A stretch of DNA of 64,000 nt, from assembly GCA_050251415.1 (NCBI GenBank), contig JBFWMT010000003.1, positions 1 through 64,000 on the forward strand, in the 5' to 3' direction. The first letter of the stretch is position 1. Every line of letters starts with the position of its first letter. Positions 8,154 to 17,775 of the stretch are shown in pieces. Origin of the DNA: UBA8514 sp050251415 (lineage in GTDB: Bacteria > Bacillota > Clostridia > Lachnospirales > Anaerotignaceae). The notes under the pieces are model-generated. The model saw only the letters and a program-made list of their open reading frames with translations, was not told the origin of the DNA and did not search any database. A program made the position numbers and the translations under genes.

Positions 8154-9035
8154 TTATTCAATGTTTTGAATTTGCTCTCTAATTTTCTCGATTTCAGTTT
8201 TAAGTTCAATTGCTGCCTGCGTAATTTTAATATCATTAGATTTTGAACCAGTTGTATTCGCCTCTCTATTCATTTCCTGCACAAGGAAATCCAACTTTCG
8301 GCCAATGGTTGCATCCCCAGATACAAAAATCTGCTTAAGCTGTTCAATGTGACTATACATTCTTGTAATCTCCTCGTCAACACAAGCTTTATCCGCAAAA
8401 ATAGTAATTTCTTGGGCAATACGCTGTTCATCCACTGGAGACTTGTCAAAAAGCTCAGTAAGTCTATTTTTAAGCTTTTCCTTGTATTCTTCAACTACAA
8501 TAGGGCTTCTTTCCTTAATAGTGTCAGTAATAGCCTTAATTTTGTCACCTTTTTTAAATATATCCTCTTTTAGTGCCTCACCCTCTGTTTCACGCATAAC
8601 AATAAAATTGTCAATTGCACTGCTTAGGGCTGGTTCAAGGGTTTCCCAAATAACATCACCGTCTTCTTCTACCTTTTCAACTGAAATTACATCAGGAAAT
8701 TTTGCAACTAAATCCAGCTTGCTGTTGCTTGTAATACCATAAGTTAATTCAAGGTAGTTAAGCTTTTCAAGATAAGCCTTTGCTAGGTGCTCATTCATTT
8801 TTATGGCAACATCATTTTCAGAAAAAGTTTCGAAATTGATGTATACATCTGTCTTTCCCCTAAAAATTTTTTGCGTAAGGGTTTTTCTGATTTTATCTTC
8901 AAGATAATTCATAAATCTAGGCGATTTAATTGTTATGTCATTATATCTGTGGTTAACAGACTTTATTTCAACCGTGAAGCGCCTGTCATGGGCCTCGTTC
9001 TCGCCCTTGCCATAGCCTGTCATACTTCTTATCAT
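8154..9035 (-). CDS. yicC: YicC/YloC-type endoribonuclease family protein
   Basis: 293 residues. The N-terminal signature MIRSMTGYGKGE and the C-terminal DUF1732 core (FLVQEMNREANTTGSKSND) are diagnostic; members act as endoribonucleases. A TTG reading starts two codons earlier, but the ATG at 9035 fits AAGGA better and matches the family N-terminus. It is first gene of its operon, with a promoter directly upstream and divergent from rqcH. Confidence 0.92.
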   Translation of the reverse strand: MIRSMTGYGKGENEAHDRRFTVEIKSVNHRYNDITIKSPRFMNYLEDKIRKTLTQKIFRGKTDVYINFETFSENDVAIKMNEHLAKAYLEKLNYLELTYGITSNSKLDLVAKFPDVISVEKVEEDGDVIWETLEPALSSAIDNFIVMRETEGEALKEDIFKKGDKIKAITDTIKERSPIVVEEYKEKLKNRLTELFDKSPVDEQRIAQEITIFADKACVDEEITRMYSHIEQLKQIFVSGDATIGRKLDFLVQEMNREANTTGSKSNDIKITQAAIELKTEIEKIREQIQNIE

Positions 9036-9083
9036 GGGCAATCATTCCTTCTTTAATTATTGTTGGATATACATACTTTATAT

Positions 9084-9113
9084 ATTATATATTAATTTGC
9101 ACTATATAATCAA
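9084..9113 (-). promoter_or_regulatory. Sigma-A promoter for yicC-remA-gmk-rpoZ-priA
   Basis: On the minus strand TTGATT (9113-9108), 18 bp, TATAAT (9089-9084). The intergenic region is shared with divergent rqcH, which has an extended -10 of TGATATACT at 9124-9132 on the plus strand but no clear -35. Confidence 0.6.
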
Positions 9114-9165
9114 GCACTATTTGTGATATACTGCATATATACTTATTTTTTGGAGGGAAAAAACT

Positions 9166-10935
9166 ATGGCATTAGATGGAATTACCGTAAGAAGTATTGT
9201 TTGTGAGCTTACAGACAAGCTTCTTGGCGGAAGAATAGATAAAATATATCAACCACAAAAAGATGAAATAATTATTTCTGTACGAAGCATAGGCTCTAAC
9301 TTTAAGCTGCTTATGTCAGCAAATCCAAGCCACCCACGAATTCAACTTACTTCCATAAGCAAAGACAACCCAATGACACCTCCAATGTTTTGCATGGTGT
9401 TAAGAAAGCATATAGCCGGAAGTAAAATAACGAACATTTACCAGCCAGATTTTGAGCGTGTAGTTGTGCTTGAAATGGACAGCCTTAACGAAATGGGTGA
9501 TGTGACTACTAAGAAACTAATTATTGAAATTATGGGTAAGCATTCAAACATTATACTTGTGGACGAAAACAATAAAATTTTAGACTCAATAAAGCACGTT
9601 TCCCATGAAACCAGTTCAGTACGTGAGGTTTTGCCTGGCAAAGAATACTCTGCCCCACCGTCACAGGGAAAACTTAACCCTGAACAACTTAATGAAAGTG
9701 AATTTTCGCAAATTTTCGTTGAAAAAAATAGCCTTAAATTGCAAAATATTATTTATCAGTCTTATACGGGCATAAGCCCTGTTATAGCTTCCGAGATTTG
9801 CCATCGTGCTGGAGTGGATGCTGCAATGCATGGTGAAGAATTGGACATTGATGGAAGAAAATGCTTGTTTTCAGCTTTTTCCTCTGTTATGGAAAGTGTA
9901 AAAACGGCAAATTATACGCCCGAAATTATTTATGAAAACAAAACGGGTAGAATTGTGGATTTTTCCCCTGTTGAAATGACCCAGTATGGCAGCTTTAAAA
10001 AAGTACCTTACCAGTCAATTTCAGAGCTTTTGGAGGGCTTTTACAGCCAACGGGATAATGCCTACCATATAAAACAAAAAGCACATGATATGCGACGTTT
10101 GGTGGTAAGCAACATCGAGCGCTGTGTAAAGAAAAAAGAAATTCAGATTAAAACGTTGAAAGACAACGAGGGGTTAGAAAAATGGAAGCTTAAAGGCGAG
10201 CTTTTAACTGCAAATATTTTTGCTTTGGAAAAAGGCATGAATACTATTAAGGTGGTTAACTATTACATGGAAGATATGCCTGAAATAGAAATAGCTTTAG
10301 ATACAACTAAAACGCCAGCAGAAAATGCACAAAAATATTATAATAAATATAATAAGGCAAAACGAACTCTTGCCGCCCTTGAAGTACAAAAAAAGCAAAA
10401 TGAGGAAGAACTAGAGTATCTTGAAGGTGTTCTTAATGCAATTGACACCTCCACCGAGGATGCCGACTTAAATGATATACGTAATGAACTTATAGAGCAA
10501 GGTTTTATAAAACGTAAGCGTGGAGATAAAAAGTCCGTTAAGCAGCAAAAAAAATCAAAGCCACTTCATTTTATTTCCAGCGACGGCTTTGACATTTATG
10601 TTGGAAAAAGTAATATTCAAAACGATGAACTTACAATTCATTTTGCAAAGAGCAATGATATTTGGCTTCATACCAAAAACATTCCTGGCTCACATGTTAT
10701 AATAGCCACAAACGATGCTGACACCATACCAGACCAAACCATTATTGAGGCCGCCAACCTTGCAGCATATAACAGCAAAGGTAAAGACGGAAGCAATGTT
10801 CCAGTTGACTATTGCCCAAGGAAAAATGTGAAAAAACCCGGTGGTTCAAAACCAGGTTTGGTTATATATGAAAACAATAAAACCGTATATATTACCCCAA
10901 ACGAGGTAATGGCAGAAAATATGAAAAAAGCTTAG
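9166..10935 (+). CDS. rqcH: RqcH (NFACT/FbpA family), ribosome quality control factor
   Basis: 589 residues, full length. Bacterial Rqc2/NEMF homologue that binds stalled 50S-peptidyl-tRNA and recruits tRNA-Ala to add C-terminal alanine tails for degradation; older annotation calls it fibronectin-binding protein. It begins MALDGITVRSIVCELTDKLL with GGRIDKIYQP (NFACT-N), has a central coiled coil (about residues 290-430) and an NFACT-R domain with DIWLHTKNIPGSHVII near residue 520. The GGAGGG site fits the ATG. It is a single-gene unit with its own terminator. Confidence 0.94.
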   Translation: MALDGITVRSIVCELTDKLLGGRIDKIYQPQKDEIIISVRSIGSNFKLLMSANPSHPRIQLTSISKDNPMTPPMFCMVLRKHIAGSKITNIYQPDFERVVVLEMDSLNEMGDVTTKKLIIEIMGKHSNIILVDENNKILDSIKHVSHETSSVREVLPGKEYSAPPSQGKLNPEQLNESEFSQIFVEKNSLKLQNIIYQSYTGISPVIASEICHRAGVDAAMHGEELDIDGRKCLFSAFSSVMESVKTANYTPEIIYENKTGRIVDFSPVEMTQYGSFKKVPYQSISELLEGFYSQRDNAYHIKQKAHDMRRLVVSNIERCVKKKEIQIKTLKDNEGLEKWKLKGELLTANIFALEKGMNTIKVVNYYMEDMPEIEIALDTTKTPAENAQKYYNKYNKAKRTLAALEVQKKQNEEELEYLEGVLNAIDTSTEDADLNDIRNELIEQGFIKRKRGDKKSVKQQKKSKPLHFISSDGFDIYVGKSNIQNDELTIHFAKSNDIWLHTKNIPGSHVIIATNDADTIPDQTIIEAANLAAYNSKGKDGSNVPVDYCPRKNVKKPGGSKPGLVIYENNKTVYITPNEVMAENMKKA

Positions 10936-11001
10936 GGCTTTTAAAAGAAATCTCTTTATTTAAAGTAGTATTACAGCGTAATTTTCTTTGTAAATTAAAA
11001 T

Positions 11002-11037
11002 GCCTAGTCTTGTGCTGTTGCAAGGCAAGGCTTTTTT
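11002..11037 (+). terminator. Intrinsic terminator of rqcH
   Basis: GCCTAGTCTTG (11002-11012) pairs with CAAGGCAAGGC (11021-11031) with two non-Watson-Crick positions, followed by TTTTTT. It lies between the convergent rqcH and spo0A genes. Confidence 0.75.
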
Positions 11038-11089
11038 ATGCAATGCCATAAATTTTAGCAATTAGCTATATAATTAGGAAAAGCCATTC

Positions 11090-11908
11090 CTACATCACCT
11101 TTTTAAGGTGTCTTAATTTAACATATTCCACTATATTTGCAAGCAATTGCCCATTTGTTGGCTTTTTTGAAAAAGCGCATCCGAAAACACTGGCACATCC
11201 TAATCCTTCATCTTTTTTCCATGATGAATCAATAGCATGTCGCATGGCACGTTCTACTTTGCCAGCACTGGTTTTATATTCCTTGGCAACGTCAGGATAA
11301 ATACGTTTTGTAATTCCCATAGCAGTGTCTTCCTCATTTAACATCATCATAACCGAACTACGAATGTAGTAATATCCCTTAAGACTTGGTGAAATTCCAA
11401 GTCTGCTTATAATATCAGAAACTATGTACTCCGTGCTATCCTCGCCGTTTTCTTTTGTTTCTGAAGTTGTATATGTTGACATTAATTGCAATTGTACATA
11501 GTTTTGTGTTTTATTTTCCTGAGACTTCATACTTTTATAAACTTGTGCAACTCTTCGTTTTAAACATGTACAACTAAATGGCTTTACCAAAAAATATTTT
11601 GCACCAAGGTCTATTGCCATTTGTGAAACTGTATCACTTTCAAACCCACTCATAGCAATTACACCAGTTTGTGTAAAACGAGCTTCCTCAAGTTCTTCCA
11701 ATATCCATAAACCATCATTTACAGGCATAACCAAGTCTACAAGTGCAATATCTGGTGCAAGCTCCAATATTTTTTTCAGCGTTGCCTCACCATTAGTTGT
11801 TATGGCCACAACCTCCATATCGCCATCCGCATCAATATTTTCTTTAACCATATTTGCAAAACTTTTATCGTTATCCGCAATCAAAACCCTAATTCTATGT
11901 TTTTCCAC
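11090..11908 (-). CDS. spo0A: Spo0A, master response regulator of sporulation
   Basis: 272 residues. Phosphorelay-activated regulator that switches cells into sporulation. Receiver domain at residues 1-120 with phospho-acceptor Asp58 in DIALVDLVMP, acidic pocket D12/D14 and LVKPF switch lysine; C-terminal Spo0A DNA-binding domain with SAGKVERAMRHAID recognition helix. The open frame extends to an ATG at 11932, but CGGAGG lies eight bases before the GTG at 11908, so GTG is the start and MEKHRIRVLIAD the N-terminus. A candidate Spo0A site lies in the upstream region. In most Clostridia spoIVB is the adjacent upstream gene; here mtaD lies between them. Confidence 0.97.
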   Translation of the reverse strand: MEKHRIRVLIADNDKSFANMVKENIDADGDMEVVAITTNGEATLKKILELAPDIALVDLVMPVNDGLWILEELEEARFTQTGVIAMSGFESDTVSQMAIDLGAKYFLVKPFSCTCLKRRVAQVYKSMKSQENKTQNYVQLQLMSTYTTSETKENGEDSTEYIVSDIISRLGISPSLKGYYYIRSSVMMMLNEEDTAMGITKRIYPDVAKEYKTSAGKVERAMRHAIDSSWKKDEGLGCASVFGCAFSKKPTNGQLLANIVEYVKLRHLKKVM

Positions 11909-12132
11909 CCCAAGCACCTCCGCCTGTAACAATTTTGCTTTTTGATTATCTAGCGAAACACTTATTTAATGTAATCAAAAAATCATTTGGCAAAAATTTG
12001 GTCGCTTCATAGTTTTTTATATAAAACGCAAATTCCATATTTTGCCTATAAATATAAATCTATATTCTGATATTTGAATTAATCTGTATTTACCATGTTA
12101 AACTACCTCATAATACCACAATTTACCCCATT

Positions 12133-12180
12133 ATTATAAACATCTTCACACACTTTTTTATTTTTGTCAATACTCGACAA
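12133..12180 (-). promoter_or_regulatory. Candidate Spo0A-responsive promoter region of spo0A
   Basis: On the minus strand TTGTCGAG (12180-12173) is one base from the Spo0A box TTGTCGAA. It is part of the inverted repeat TTGTC-N7-GACAA spanning 12164-12180. A TATAAT at 12138-12133 has no good -35 at 17 bp, as expected for an activator-dependent promoter, and the box would sit near -45. The site also lies about 25 bp from the divergent mtaD promoter. Confidence 0.45.
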
Positions 12181-12200
12181 TATCTTTCTTTACTTATTTA

Positions 12201-12228
12201 TTGACTTATTTATTACTAAACCTATAAT
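12201..12228 (+). promoter_or_regulatory. Sigma-A promoter of mtaD
   Basis: TTGACT (12201-12206), 16 bp, TATAAT (12223-12228), giving a very short leader before a GAGGTG ribosome site and the ATG at 12247. Confidence 0.72.
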
Positions 12229-12246
12229 TATATTTGAGGTGATTGT

Positions 12247-13527
12247 ATGCTATTTAAAAATATTAATATTTTATCAAACAATGGCGAAATACTTAACGAT
12301 ATGTTTTTAACAGTTACGAATAGCACAATAAGCTATATTGGAAAAATACCGCCACCGCAATACTATAACAAAATTTTTGATGGTACAGACATGCTTTTAA
12401 TGCCCGGTTTTATTAACACCCATTGTCATGTTCCCATGACTTTGCTTAGAAGCCTTGGCGGAAATCTTTCACTTAACGATTGGCTTACCACTGCTGTTTT
12501 CCCAACAGAAGCAAAGCTTACAGAAGAATATATTTATTATGGTGCACTGCTTGGAATTGCCGAAATGATAAAAAGTGGAGTGACCTCTTTTAACGATATG
12601 TATTACTATAGCCATAAAATTTGTGATGCGGTTCTTGAAAGCGGAATTAATGGAAACATAGCTACAGACGGCTTTGCTTTTGACGATAGCCTTAAAAATA
12701 AATATTCCATACCCGCTAGCGTTCTTTACGACTTCCATAAGGAATTTAACAATAAAAATAATGGTCAACTGAAAATAGATATGTGCGTACATGCTGAGTA
12801 TACATCAGACCCTAAAAAGGTGGAAAAACTAGCTGAAATTGCAAAAAATACTAACTCAAATATCCAACTTCATTTATCTGAAACAGAAAATGAAACTACA
12901 GGATGCATTAAACGTCATGGGAAAACTCCCACTAAATTTTTTGCTGATTATGGCATTTTTGATAACCCAACAACTGCAGCACATTGTGTTTATTTAAGTG
13001 ACGAAGACTTATTTCTTTTAAAAGAAAAAAATGTCAGCGTGGCGCACTGCCCAATAAGCAATCTTAAATTAGGCAGTGGCATTGCTGACATTGTAAGGCT
13101 TCAAAAAAGCGGTTTAAATATAACATTAGGTACTGATGGAGCTGCCTCCAATGATAACCTGAATTTTATTGAAGACATAAAAACAGCGATTCTTCTTCAA
13201 AAAGGCATTCATAGAGATGCTTCACTTTTAACCTCTGCAGATATAATTAATATTGCTACCAAAAACGGTGCTATTTCTCAAGGACGTCCAAACACTGGTG
13301 AAATTGCTGTAGGCAAAACCGCTGATTTTTTTGTAATGGACTTTAATGCACCAAACCTTCTGCCTGTTACAAATATGCTTAATGGTGCTGTTTACGCCTC
13401 TCTGCCCCAAAATATTGTACTTACTATGGTAAACGGAAAAGTTTTATATGAGAAGGGTGAATTTAAAACCATAGATATTGAAGCAGTTATGGCAAAAGTA
13501 AAAGAAATTAAAAAAATATTATACTGA
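12247..13527 (+). CDS. mtaD: Amidohydrolase, S-adenosylhomocysteine/5'-methylthioadenosine deaminase type
   Basis: 426 residues. Metal-dependent TIM-barrel hydrolase of the MtaD/TrzN branch: NTHCHVPM supplies the HxH metal ligands, HAEYTSD and HLSETENE follow in the barrel, and LGTDGAASNDNLNF carries the catalytic Asp. Such enzymes deaminate SAH, MTA or adenosine, recycling the purine side-product of SAM use. It stands alone on the plus strand between spoIVB and spo0A. The genomic link to methionine and glycine genes in the window fits methyl-cycle salvage, but guanine- or chlorotriazine-type substrates cannot be excluded from sequence. Confidence 0.85.
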   Translation: MLFKNINILSNNGEILNDMFLTVTNSTISYIGKIPPPQYYNKIFDGTDMLLMPGFINTHCHVPMTLLRSLGGNLSLNDWLTTAVFPTEAKLTEEYIYYGALLGIAEMIKSGVTSFNDMYYYSHKICDAVLESGINGNIATDGFAFDDSLKNKYSIPASVLYDFHKEFNNKNNGQLKIDMCVHAEYTSDPKKVEKLAEIAKNTNSNIQLHLSETENETTGCIKRHGKTPTKFFADYGIFDNPTTAAHCVYLSDEDLFLLKEKNVSVAHCPISNLKLGSGIADIVRLQKSGLNITLGTDGAASNDNLNFIEDIKTAILLQKGIHRDASLLTSADIINIATKNGAISQGRPNTGEIAVGKTADFFVMDFNAPNLLPVTNMLNGAVYASLPQNIVLTMVNGKVLYEKGEFKTIDIEAVMAKVKEIKKILY

Positions 13528-13564
13528 AGTAATTTTATCTTTCTTCAGAAACGTATGTGTAAAT

Positions 13565-13584
13565 GGGGGCACGTTTGTGTCCCC
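13565..13584. other. Hairpin between convergent mtaD and spoIVB
   Basis: GGGGGCAC and GTGTCCCC (13565-13584) form an 8-bp GC-rich stem with one G-U pair and a GTTT loop. Neither strand has a U-tract after it, so it is at best a weak bidirectional terminator in the 72-bp gap. Confidence 0.35.
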
Positions 13585-13599
13585 AAAACCACACTACAC

Positions 13600-14853
13600 T
13601 TACTTTATCATGTTTTCAATAAAGATACCATATCCCTTTTCTGCATCATTTACAAAAACATGTGTTACCGCACCAATAAGCTTTCCATTTTGTATTATGG
13701 GACTTCCGCTCATTCCTTGAATTATTCCACCTGTTTTCTCAATCAATCTATCATCTGTAACCCTAATAACCATGCCTTTATCAGCGCTGGAACCAAATCT
13801 GCTTATACTCTCAATATTTATTGTATAGTCTCTTACCTCTCCATCAATAACATCACTTCTTATTAAAGCACTACCTTCGGTAACATCCTGCATAAGCCCT
13901 ATTTCCAGTTCTTCGCCTTCAAGATCTTTTATGCCACTAGCATTCATTGTTCCAAAAATTCCACTTGAAGTGTTTGTTAGAACTTCTCCAACTATATTTT
14001 CCTTATCCAGCATACCTATTATTTCTCCCGGCTCACCACTTTCGCCTTTTTTCACGCCGGATAGCTCTGATAGAGTAACAACTCCCTGGGCAACAGGTAT
14101 TAATTCCTTTGTGTCTACATCGTAAACTCCGTGACCAAGGGCCGCAAATTCACCGCTTTTAGGTTCAATAAATGTTACTGTTCCAAGTCCCTGAGTGGAG
14201 TCACGTACCCATGCCCCTATTTTATATTCTCCATATTCATTTTCTACTGGTGTAACTTCCAAATCTAAAAGATTATTGTTGCGCCTTACTTCAAGATTAA
14301 GTGAACTACCATCTGTAGCACTTACCGCTTCTTTCAATTCTTCTTTCTCTGTTACTGCCGCCCCATTGCAGCTTATAATTATATCCCCAGTTTTAATAAT
14401 CCCTTCTGAAGGCTTAGTAACTTTACCATTGTCGTCTTTAACACTGCCTGTACCTAAAACCAGTATACCTTCAGTCTTCATTACAACACCAACAACCTTC
14501 CCACAGGTAATAACCTTGGTTTTAGGAAGAATATTAACAGAAACCGTTTTTAACGGTATACCAAAAGCAGAAATTTCTGCCGTTGCAGTACCCTCTTGTG
14601 TTGGCGTAACAATAGTAGTTTTATTTAAATCAATAACTATATTTTCTTTAACAGGTTCAGTTTCCATTCCTGATACTATAATATTTTCTTCATTGTAAAA
14701 ACTTGCACTAAGGGGTACATTATAGCATATAGATTGTTGCGAACCCGCAATTAAATTTATTCTTTCGGGTATAATAATTTCAACTGCAACAGCCGCCGCA
14801 CCCAAAAGCAAAAAAACAAAAGCCAATAACAAACAAACTGCCTTTTTCCGCAT
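13600..14853 (-). CDS. spoIVB: SpoIVB peptidase, sporulation signalling protease
   Basis: 417 residues. Serine peptidase (family S55) secreted from the forespore into the intermembrane space, where in Bacillus it triggers pro-sigma-K processing. One N-terminal membrane segment (about residues 4-26), a PDZ domain (about 105-200), then the peptidase domain with His in AALGHGVYD and catalytic Ser in IQGMSGSPII. GGAGGG precedes the ATG. The order recN-spoIVB-spo0A is usual in Firmicutes; here spoIVB is separated from both partners by inserted genes. Confidence 0.95.
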   Translation of the reverse strand: MRKKAVCLLLAFVFLLLGAAAVAVEIIIPERINLIAGSQQSICYNVPLSASFYNEENIIVSGMETEPVKENIVIDLNKTTIVTPTQEGTATAEISAFGIPLKTVSVNILPKTKVITCGKVVGVVMKTEGILVLGTGSVKDDNGKVTKPSEGIIKTGDIIISCNGAAVTEKEELKEAVSATDGSSLNLEVRRNNNLLDLEVTPVENEYGEYKIGAWVRDSTQGLGTVTFIEPKSGEFAALGHGVYDVDTKELIPVAQGVVTLSELSGVKKGESGEPGEIIGMLDKENIVGEVLTNTSSGIFGTMNASGIKDLEGEELEIGLMQDVTEGSALIRSDVIDGEVRDYTINIESISRFGSSADKGMVIRVTDDRLIEKTGGIIQGMSGSPIIQNGKLIGAVTHVFVNDAEKGYGIFIENMIK

Positions 14854-15015
14854 AGCTTTTCACCCTCCTCACTGTTTAAGATGACCCTAAACACACCTTG
14901 CTATGCAGACAAAAATTATATGAATACACGTATTTATAAGGTTTTTTCAAATTTTGATGATTTGTAATTTTTTGAAATTAAATATACATAGTTATTATGC
15001 CTTTTTTACAAAAAT

Positions 15016-15047
15016 AAAGGACGTTGAAATTTCTTCCAATGTCCTTT
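15016..15047 (-). terminator. Intrinsic terminator of the CNNM/CorC gene
   Basis: AAAGGACGTTG (15016-15026) pairs with CAATGTCCTTT (15037-15047) with one G-U. In the minus-strand transcript it is followed by ATTTTTGT. It stands just after the stop at 15060. Confidence 0.75.
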
Positions 15048-15059
15048 AACAATTTTTTA

Positions 15060-16370
15060 TTATATATTAACTTCCATAGTTTTGTGTATTTTAATTAATT
15101 CAATTCTTTTGTCGTCTATTTTTTCAACCTTAAATACAAGATTTCCAACAGTAATTTTAGGCCGCTCTTTTTCATCAGGTATTCTGCCAAGCTGACCAAT
15201 TATAAATCCGCCTATTGTATCGTAGTAGCTATTGTCCTCAAATTCAACATCAAATAACTCCTCAACTTCATCAATTTGTGTTGTTCCTTTTACAAGAAAG
15301 GTATTTTCATCAATTTCACGTATTTCTTCCTCGTCAATGTCGTATTCATCGAATATATTTCCTACTATTTCCTCAATTAAATCCTCCATTGTAACAATGC
15401 CTGCCGTACCGCCGTACTCATCAATAACAATAGCCATTTGTACTTTATTTTTTTGCATATCCTCAAAAAGTTCATCCGTTTTTTTTGAAAATGGCACAAA
15501 ATATGGCTCAAGTATTATATCGTTAAAACGAAAATTTTTGCCATTACTGCCGTCTGCATAAAATTTAAGTAAATCTCTTACACGAAAGAAACCAATTATA
15601 TCATCAATGTTTTCATCATATACAGGAATTCTTGAAAATTTTTCTTCACTAATTACGGTTATAATATCCTCAAGCGTAGAATTTAACCCAACGGCAACAA
15701 TATCGGTTCTATGTGTTGCAATATCCCCTACCATGGTATTGTTAAACTCAAAAATATTATTTATCATTTCCTTTTCATTTTCATCAATAGCACCGTTGTC
15801 CTCGCCTGCATCCACCAAAAAACGTATTTCCTCTTCTGTTACGTTATCATCCTCTTCCCTAGGATTAATACCCAAACCCTTACCAAATAAATGAGATAAG
15901 CCAAGGCATACCATCACAGCTGGACTTAAAACCGCTGAAATAACCGTTATCTGCCGTATCGTTGAAAAAACCATATTCTCACAGTGCCTTGTACCTATTT
16001 TTTGGGGCAAAAGATTGCCAAAAAGCAGCAAAAGCATTGCAAGCACAACAATAATTACAGCACCTGCAAAAAAAGCAGCTAAATATGAATATAATCCAAA
16101 ACCAACAAAGATTTCAGCAATTGGCTGTAAAAAAGTTTTTATACTAACAACTGCAGTACAAAGGCAACACAAAATTGCGCCGAACTGAATAGATGCAGTG
16201 AGGCTATCTATTTTTTTTAAATGTTCATATAACGCAGAATACATTTCATTGCCACTGTCTGCAATAAATTTAATTTTGTTAATATTAATTTCAATAAATG
16301 CCGTTTCTAATACCTTTAAAAAACCATAAACAGCAATTAATGCAATTATACTTATAAAACTTACGCTCAA
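15060..16370 (-). CDS. CNNM/CorC-family membrane protein (hemolysin-like, putative Mg2+ transporter)
   Basis: 436 residues. Order of domains: CNNM transmembrane domain (about 1-180, four hydrophobic segments), a CBS pair (about 205-325, containing DIVAVGLNSTLEDI and VIDEYGGTAGIVTMEDLIEE), and a C-terminal CorC_HlyC domain (about 345-430). Homologues act in Mg2+ or Co2+ efflux or homeostasis; the hemolysin name is historical. The start is TTG at 16370, ten bases after GGGGAGG. Monocistronic, bounded by terminators on both sides. Confidence 0.88.
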   Translation of the reverse strand: MSVSFISIIALIAVYGFLKVLETAFIEININKIKFIADSGNEMYSALYEHLKKIDSLTASIQFGAILCCLCTAVVSIKTFLQPIAEIFVGFGLYSYLAAFFAGAVIIVVLAMLLLLFGNLLPQKIGTRHCENMVFSTIRQITVISAVLSPAVMVCLGLSHLFGKGLGINPREEDDNVTEEEIRFLVDAGEDNGAIDENEKEMINNIFEFNNTMVGDIATHRTDIVAVGLNSTLEDIITVISEEKFSRIPVYDENIDDIIGFFRVRDLLKFYADGSNGKNFRFNDIILEPYFVPFSKKTDELFEDMQKNKVQMAIVIDEYGGTAGIVTMEDLIEEIVGNIFDEYDIDEEEIREIDENTFLVKGTTQIDEVEELFDVEFEDNSYYDTIGGFIIGQLGRIPDEKERPKITVGNLVFKVEKIDDKRIELIKIHKTMEVNI

Positions 16371-16445
16371 AATATTTGGTCCTCCCCAATTTTCCTATAT
16401 ATGCTTATCAATTTATTATGAATATCCACTATTGTCAAGAAAAGT

Positions 16446-16471
16446 AAAAGCCCTGAATTAACAGGGCTTTT
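16446..16471 (-). terminator. Intrinsic terminator of glyA
   Basis: AAAAGCCCTG (16446-16455), loop AATTAA, CAGGGCTTTT (16462-16471): a perfect 10-bp stem directly after the glyA stop. On the minus strand the tail continues ACTTTTCTTG after TTTT. Confidence 0.85.
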
Positions 16472-16477
16472 TTAAAC

Positions 16478-17713
16478 TTAGTATAATGGATGTTTATTTG
16501 TAAGAGCAACAACTCTTTTTCTGGCTTCATCTTTGTTTGTCTCAAAATCTTTAAGTACCATTGCAATTATATCAGCAATTTCCTTCATATCTTCCTCTTT
16601 CATGCCACGGCTTGTAACCGCTGGTGTGCCAACGCGAACACCACTTGTAACAAATGGGCTTTGCGGGTCAAAAGGAATTGTATTTTTGTTGCATGTAACA
16701 CCAACTTCGTCAAGGAGCTTTTCAGCCTCTTTACCTGTAAGGTTTACGCTTCTTAAGTCAACAAGCATAAGGTGATTGTCGGTACCACCCGAAACAATAT
16801 CAATTCCATTAGCCTTTAAGCCATCTGAAAGAGCAACTGCATTTTTAACAACCTGCTGTATATATACCTTATACTCTGGCTGCAAAGCCTCTTTAAAGCA
16901 TACTGCTTTTGCGGCAATAACATGCATAAGTGGGCCACCCTGAAGTCCTGGGAAGATTGCCTTATCAATGGCCTGTGCATACTCTTGCTTGCACATAATC
17001 ATTCCGCCTCTTGGGCCTCTTAAAGTTTTATGTGTTGTTGTTGTTACAAAGTCTGCATATGGCACTGGAGATGGATGCTCGCCTGCAACCACAAGGCCTG
17101 CAATGTGGGCAATGTCCACCATAAGGTAAGCTCCAACCTCTTTTGCAATTGTCTGCATACGTGGAAAATCAATTGTTCTTGCATAAGCACTTGCACCTGC
17201 AACTATCATTTTAGGTTTTGTTTCAACAGCAATTTTTTCAAGCTGGTCATAGTCTATAAAACCTGTTTCGTCTACGCCGTAAGGCACAATGTTAAAGTAT
17301 TTCCCAGAAATATTAACAGGACTACCGTGAGTAAGATGTCCACCATGATTAAGGTTCATACCCATGATAGTATCACCTGGTTTAAGCATAGCAAAGTAAA
17401 CAGCCGTATTTGCTGATGCACCAGAATGGGGCTGAACATTTACATGGTCACAGCCAAAAAGCTGTTTTGCTCTTTCAATAGCAAGGTTTTCTGCAACATC
17501 AACCTCCTGACAGCCGCCATAATAGCGTTTGCCTGGGTAACCTTCTGCATATTTATTTGTAAGCGGAGACCCCATAGCCTCCATAACTGCCTTCGATACA
17601 AAATTTTCGGATGCGATAAGTTCTATATTATTTCTCTGTCTGCCAAGCTCTTTCACAATTGCTTCTGCAAGCTCAGGATCGCTTTTTCTTACTTCACCGA
17701 ATTCTAAATCCAT
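16478..17713 (-). CDS. glyA: Serine hydroxymethyltransferase
   Basis: 411 residues. PLP enzyme interconverting serine plus tetrahydrofolate with glycine plus methylene-tetrahydrofolate, the main entry to one-carbon metabolism. PLP lysine is K229 in TTTTHKTLRGPRGG, and the SHMT N-terminus ELIASENF and YAEGYPGKRYYGG are intact. An earlier ATG at 17722 sits directly against GGAGG; the ATG at 17713 has a proper spacing and is chosen. It has its own promoter, an unusual repeat-bearing leader and its own terminator. Confidence 0.97.
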   Translation of the reverse strand: MDLEFGEVRKSDPELAEAIVKELGRQRNNIELIASENFVSKAVMEAMGSPLTNKYAEGYPGKRYYGGCQEVDVAENLAIERAKQLFGCDHVNVQPHSGASANTAVYFAMLKPGDTIMGMNLNHGGHLTHGSPVNISGKYFNIVPYGVDETGFIDYDQLEKIAVETKPKMIVAGASAYARTIDFPRMQTIAKEVGAYLMVDIAHIAGLVVAGEHPSPVPYADFVTTTTHKTLRGPRGGMIMCKQEYAQAIDKAIFPGLQGGPLMHVIAAKAVCFKEALQPEYKVYIQQVVKNAVALSDGLKANGIDIVSGGTDNHLMLVDLRSVNLTGKEAEKLLDEVGVTCNKNTIPFDPQSPFVTSGVRVGTPAVTSRGMKEEDMKEIADIIAMVLKDFETNKDEARKRVVALTNKHPLY

Positions 17714-17775
17714 CAATATCATCCTCCGTATTTTAAATTAAAATGTGAGCAATACATGCCAATAATCCGTGCATT

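Noticed and set aside
13565..13584. GC hairpin as a confident bidirectional terminator for mtaD and spoIVB
   Set aside because: No U-tract on either strand; kept only as a low-confidence structure.
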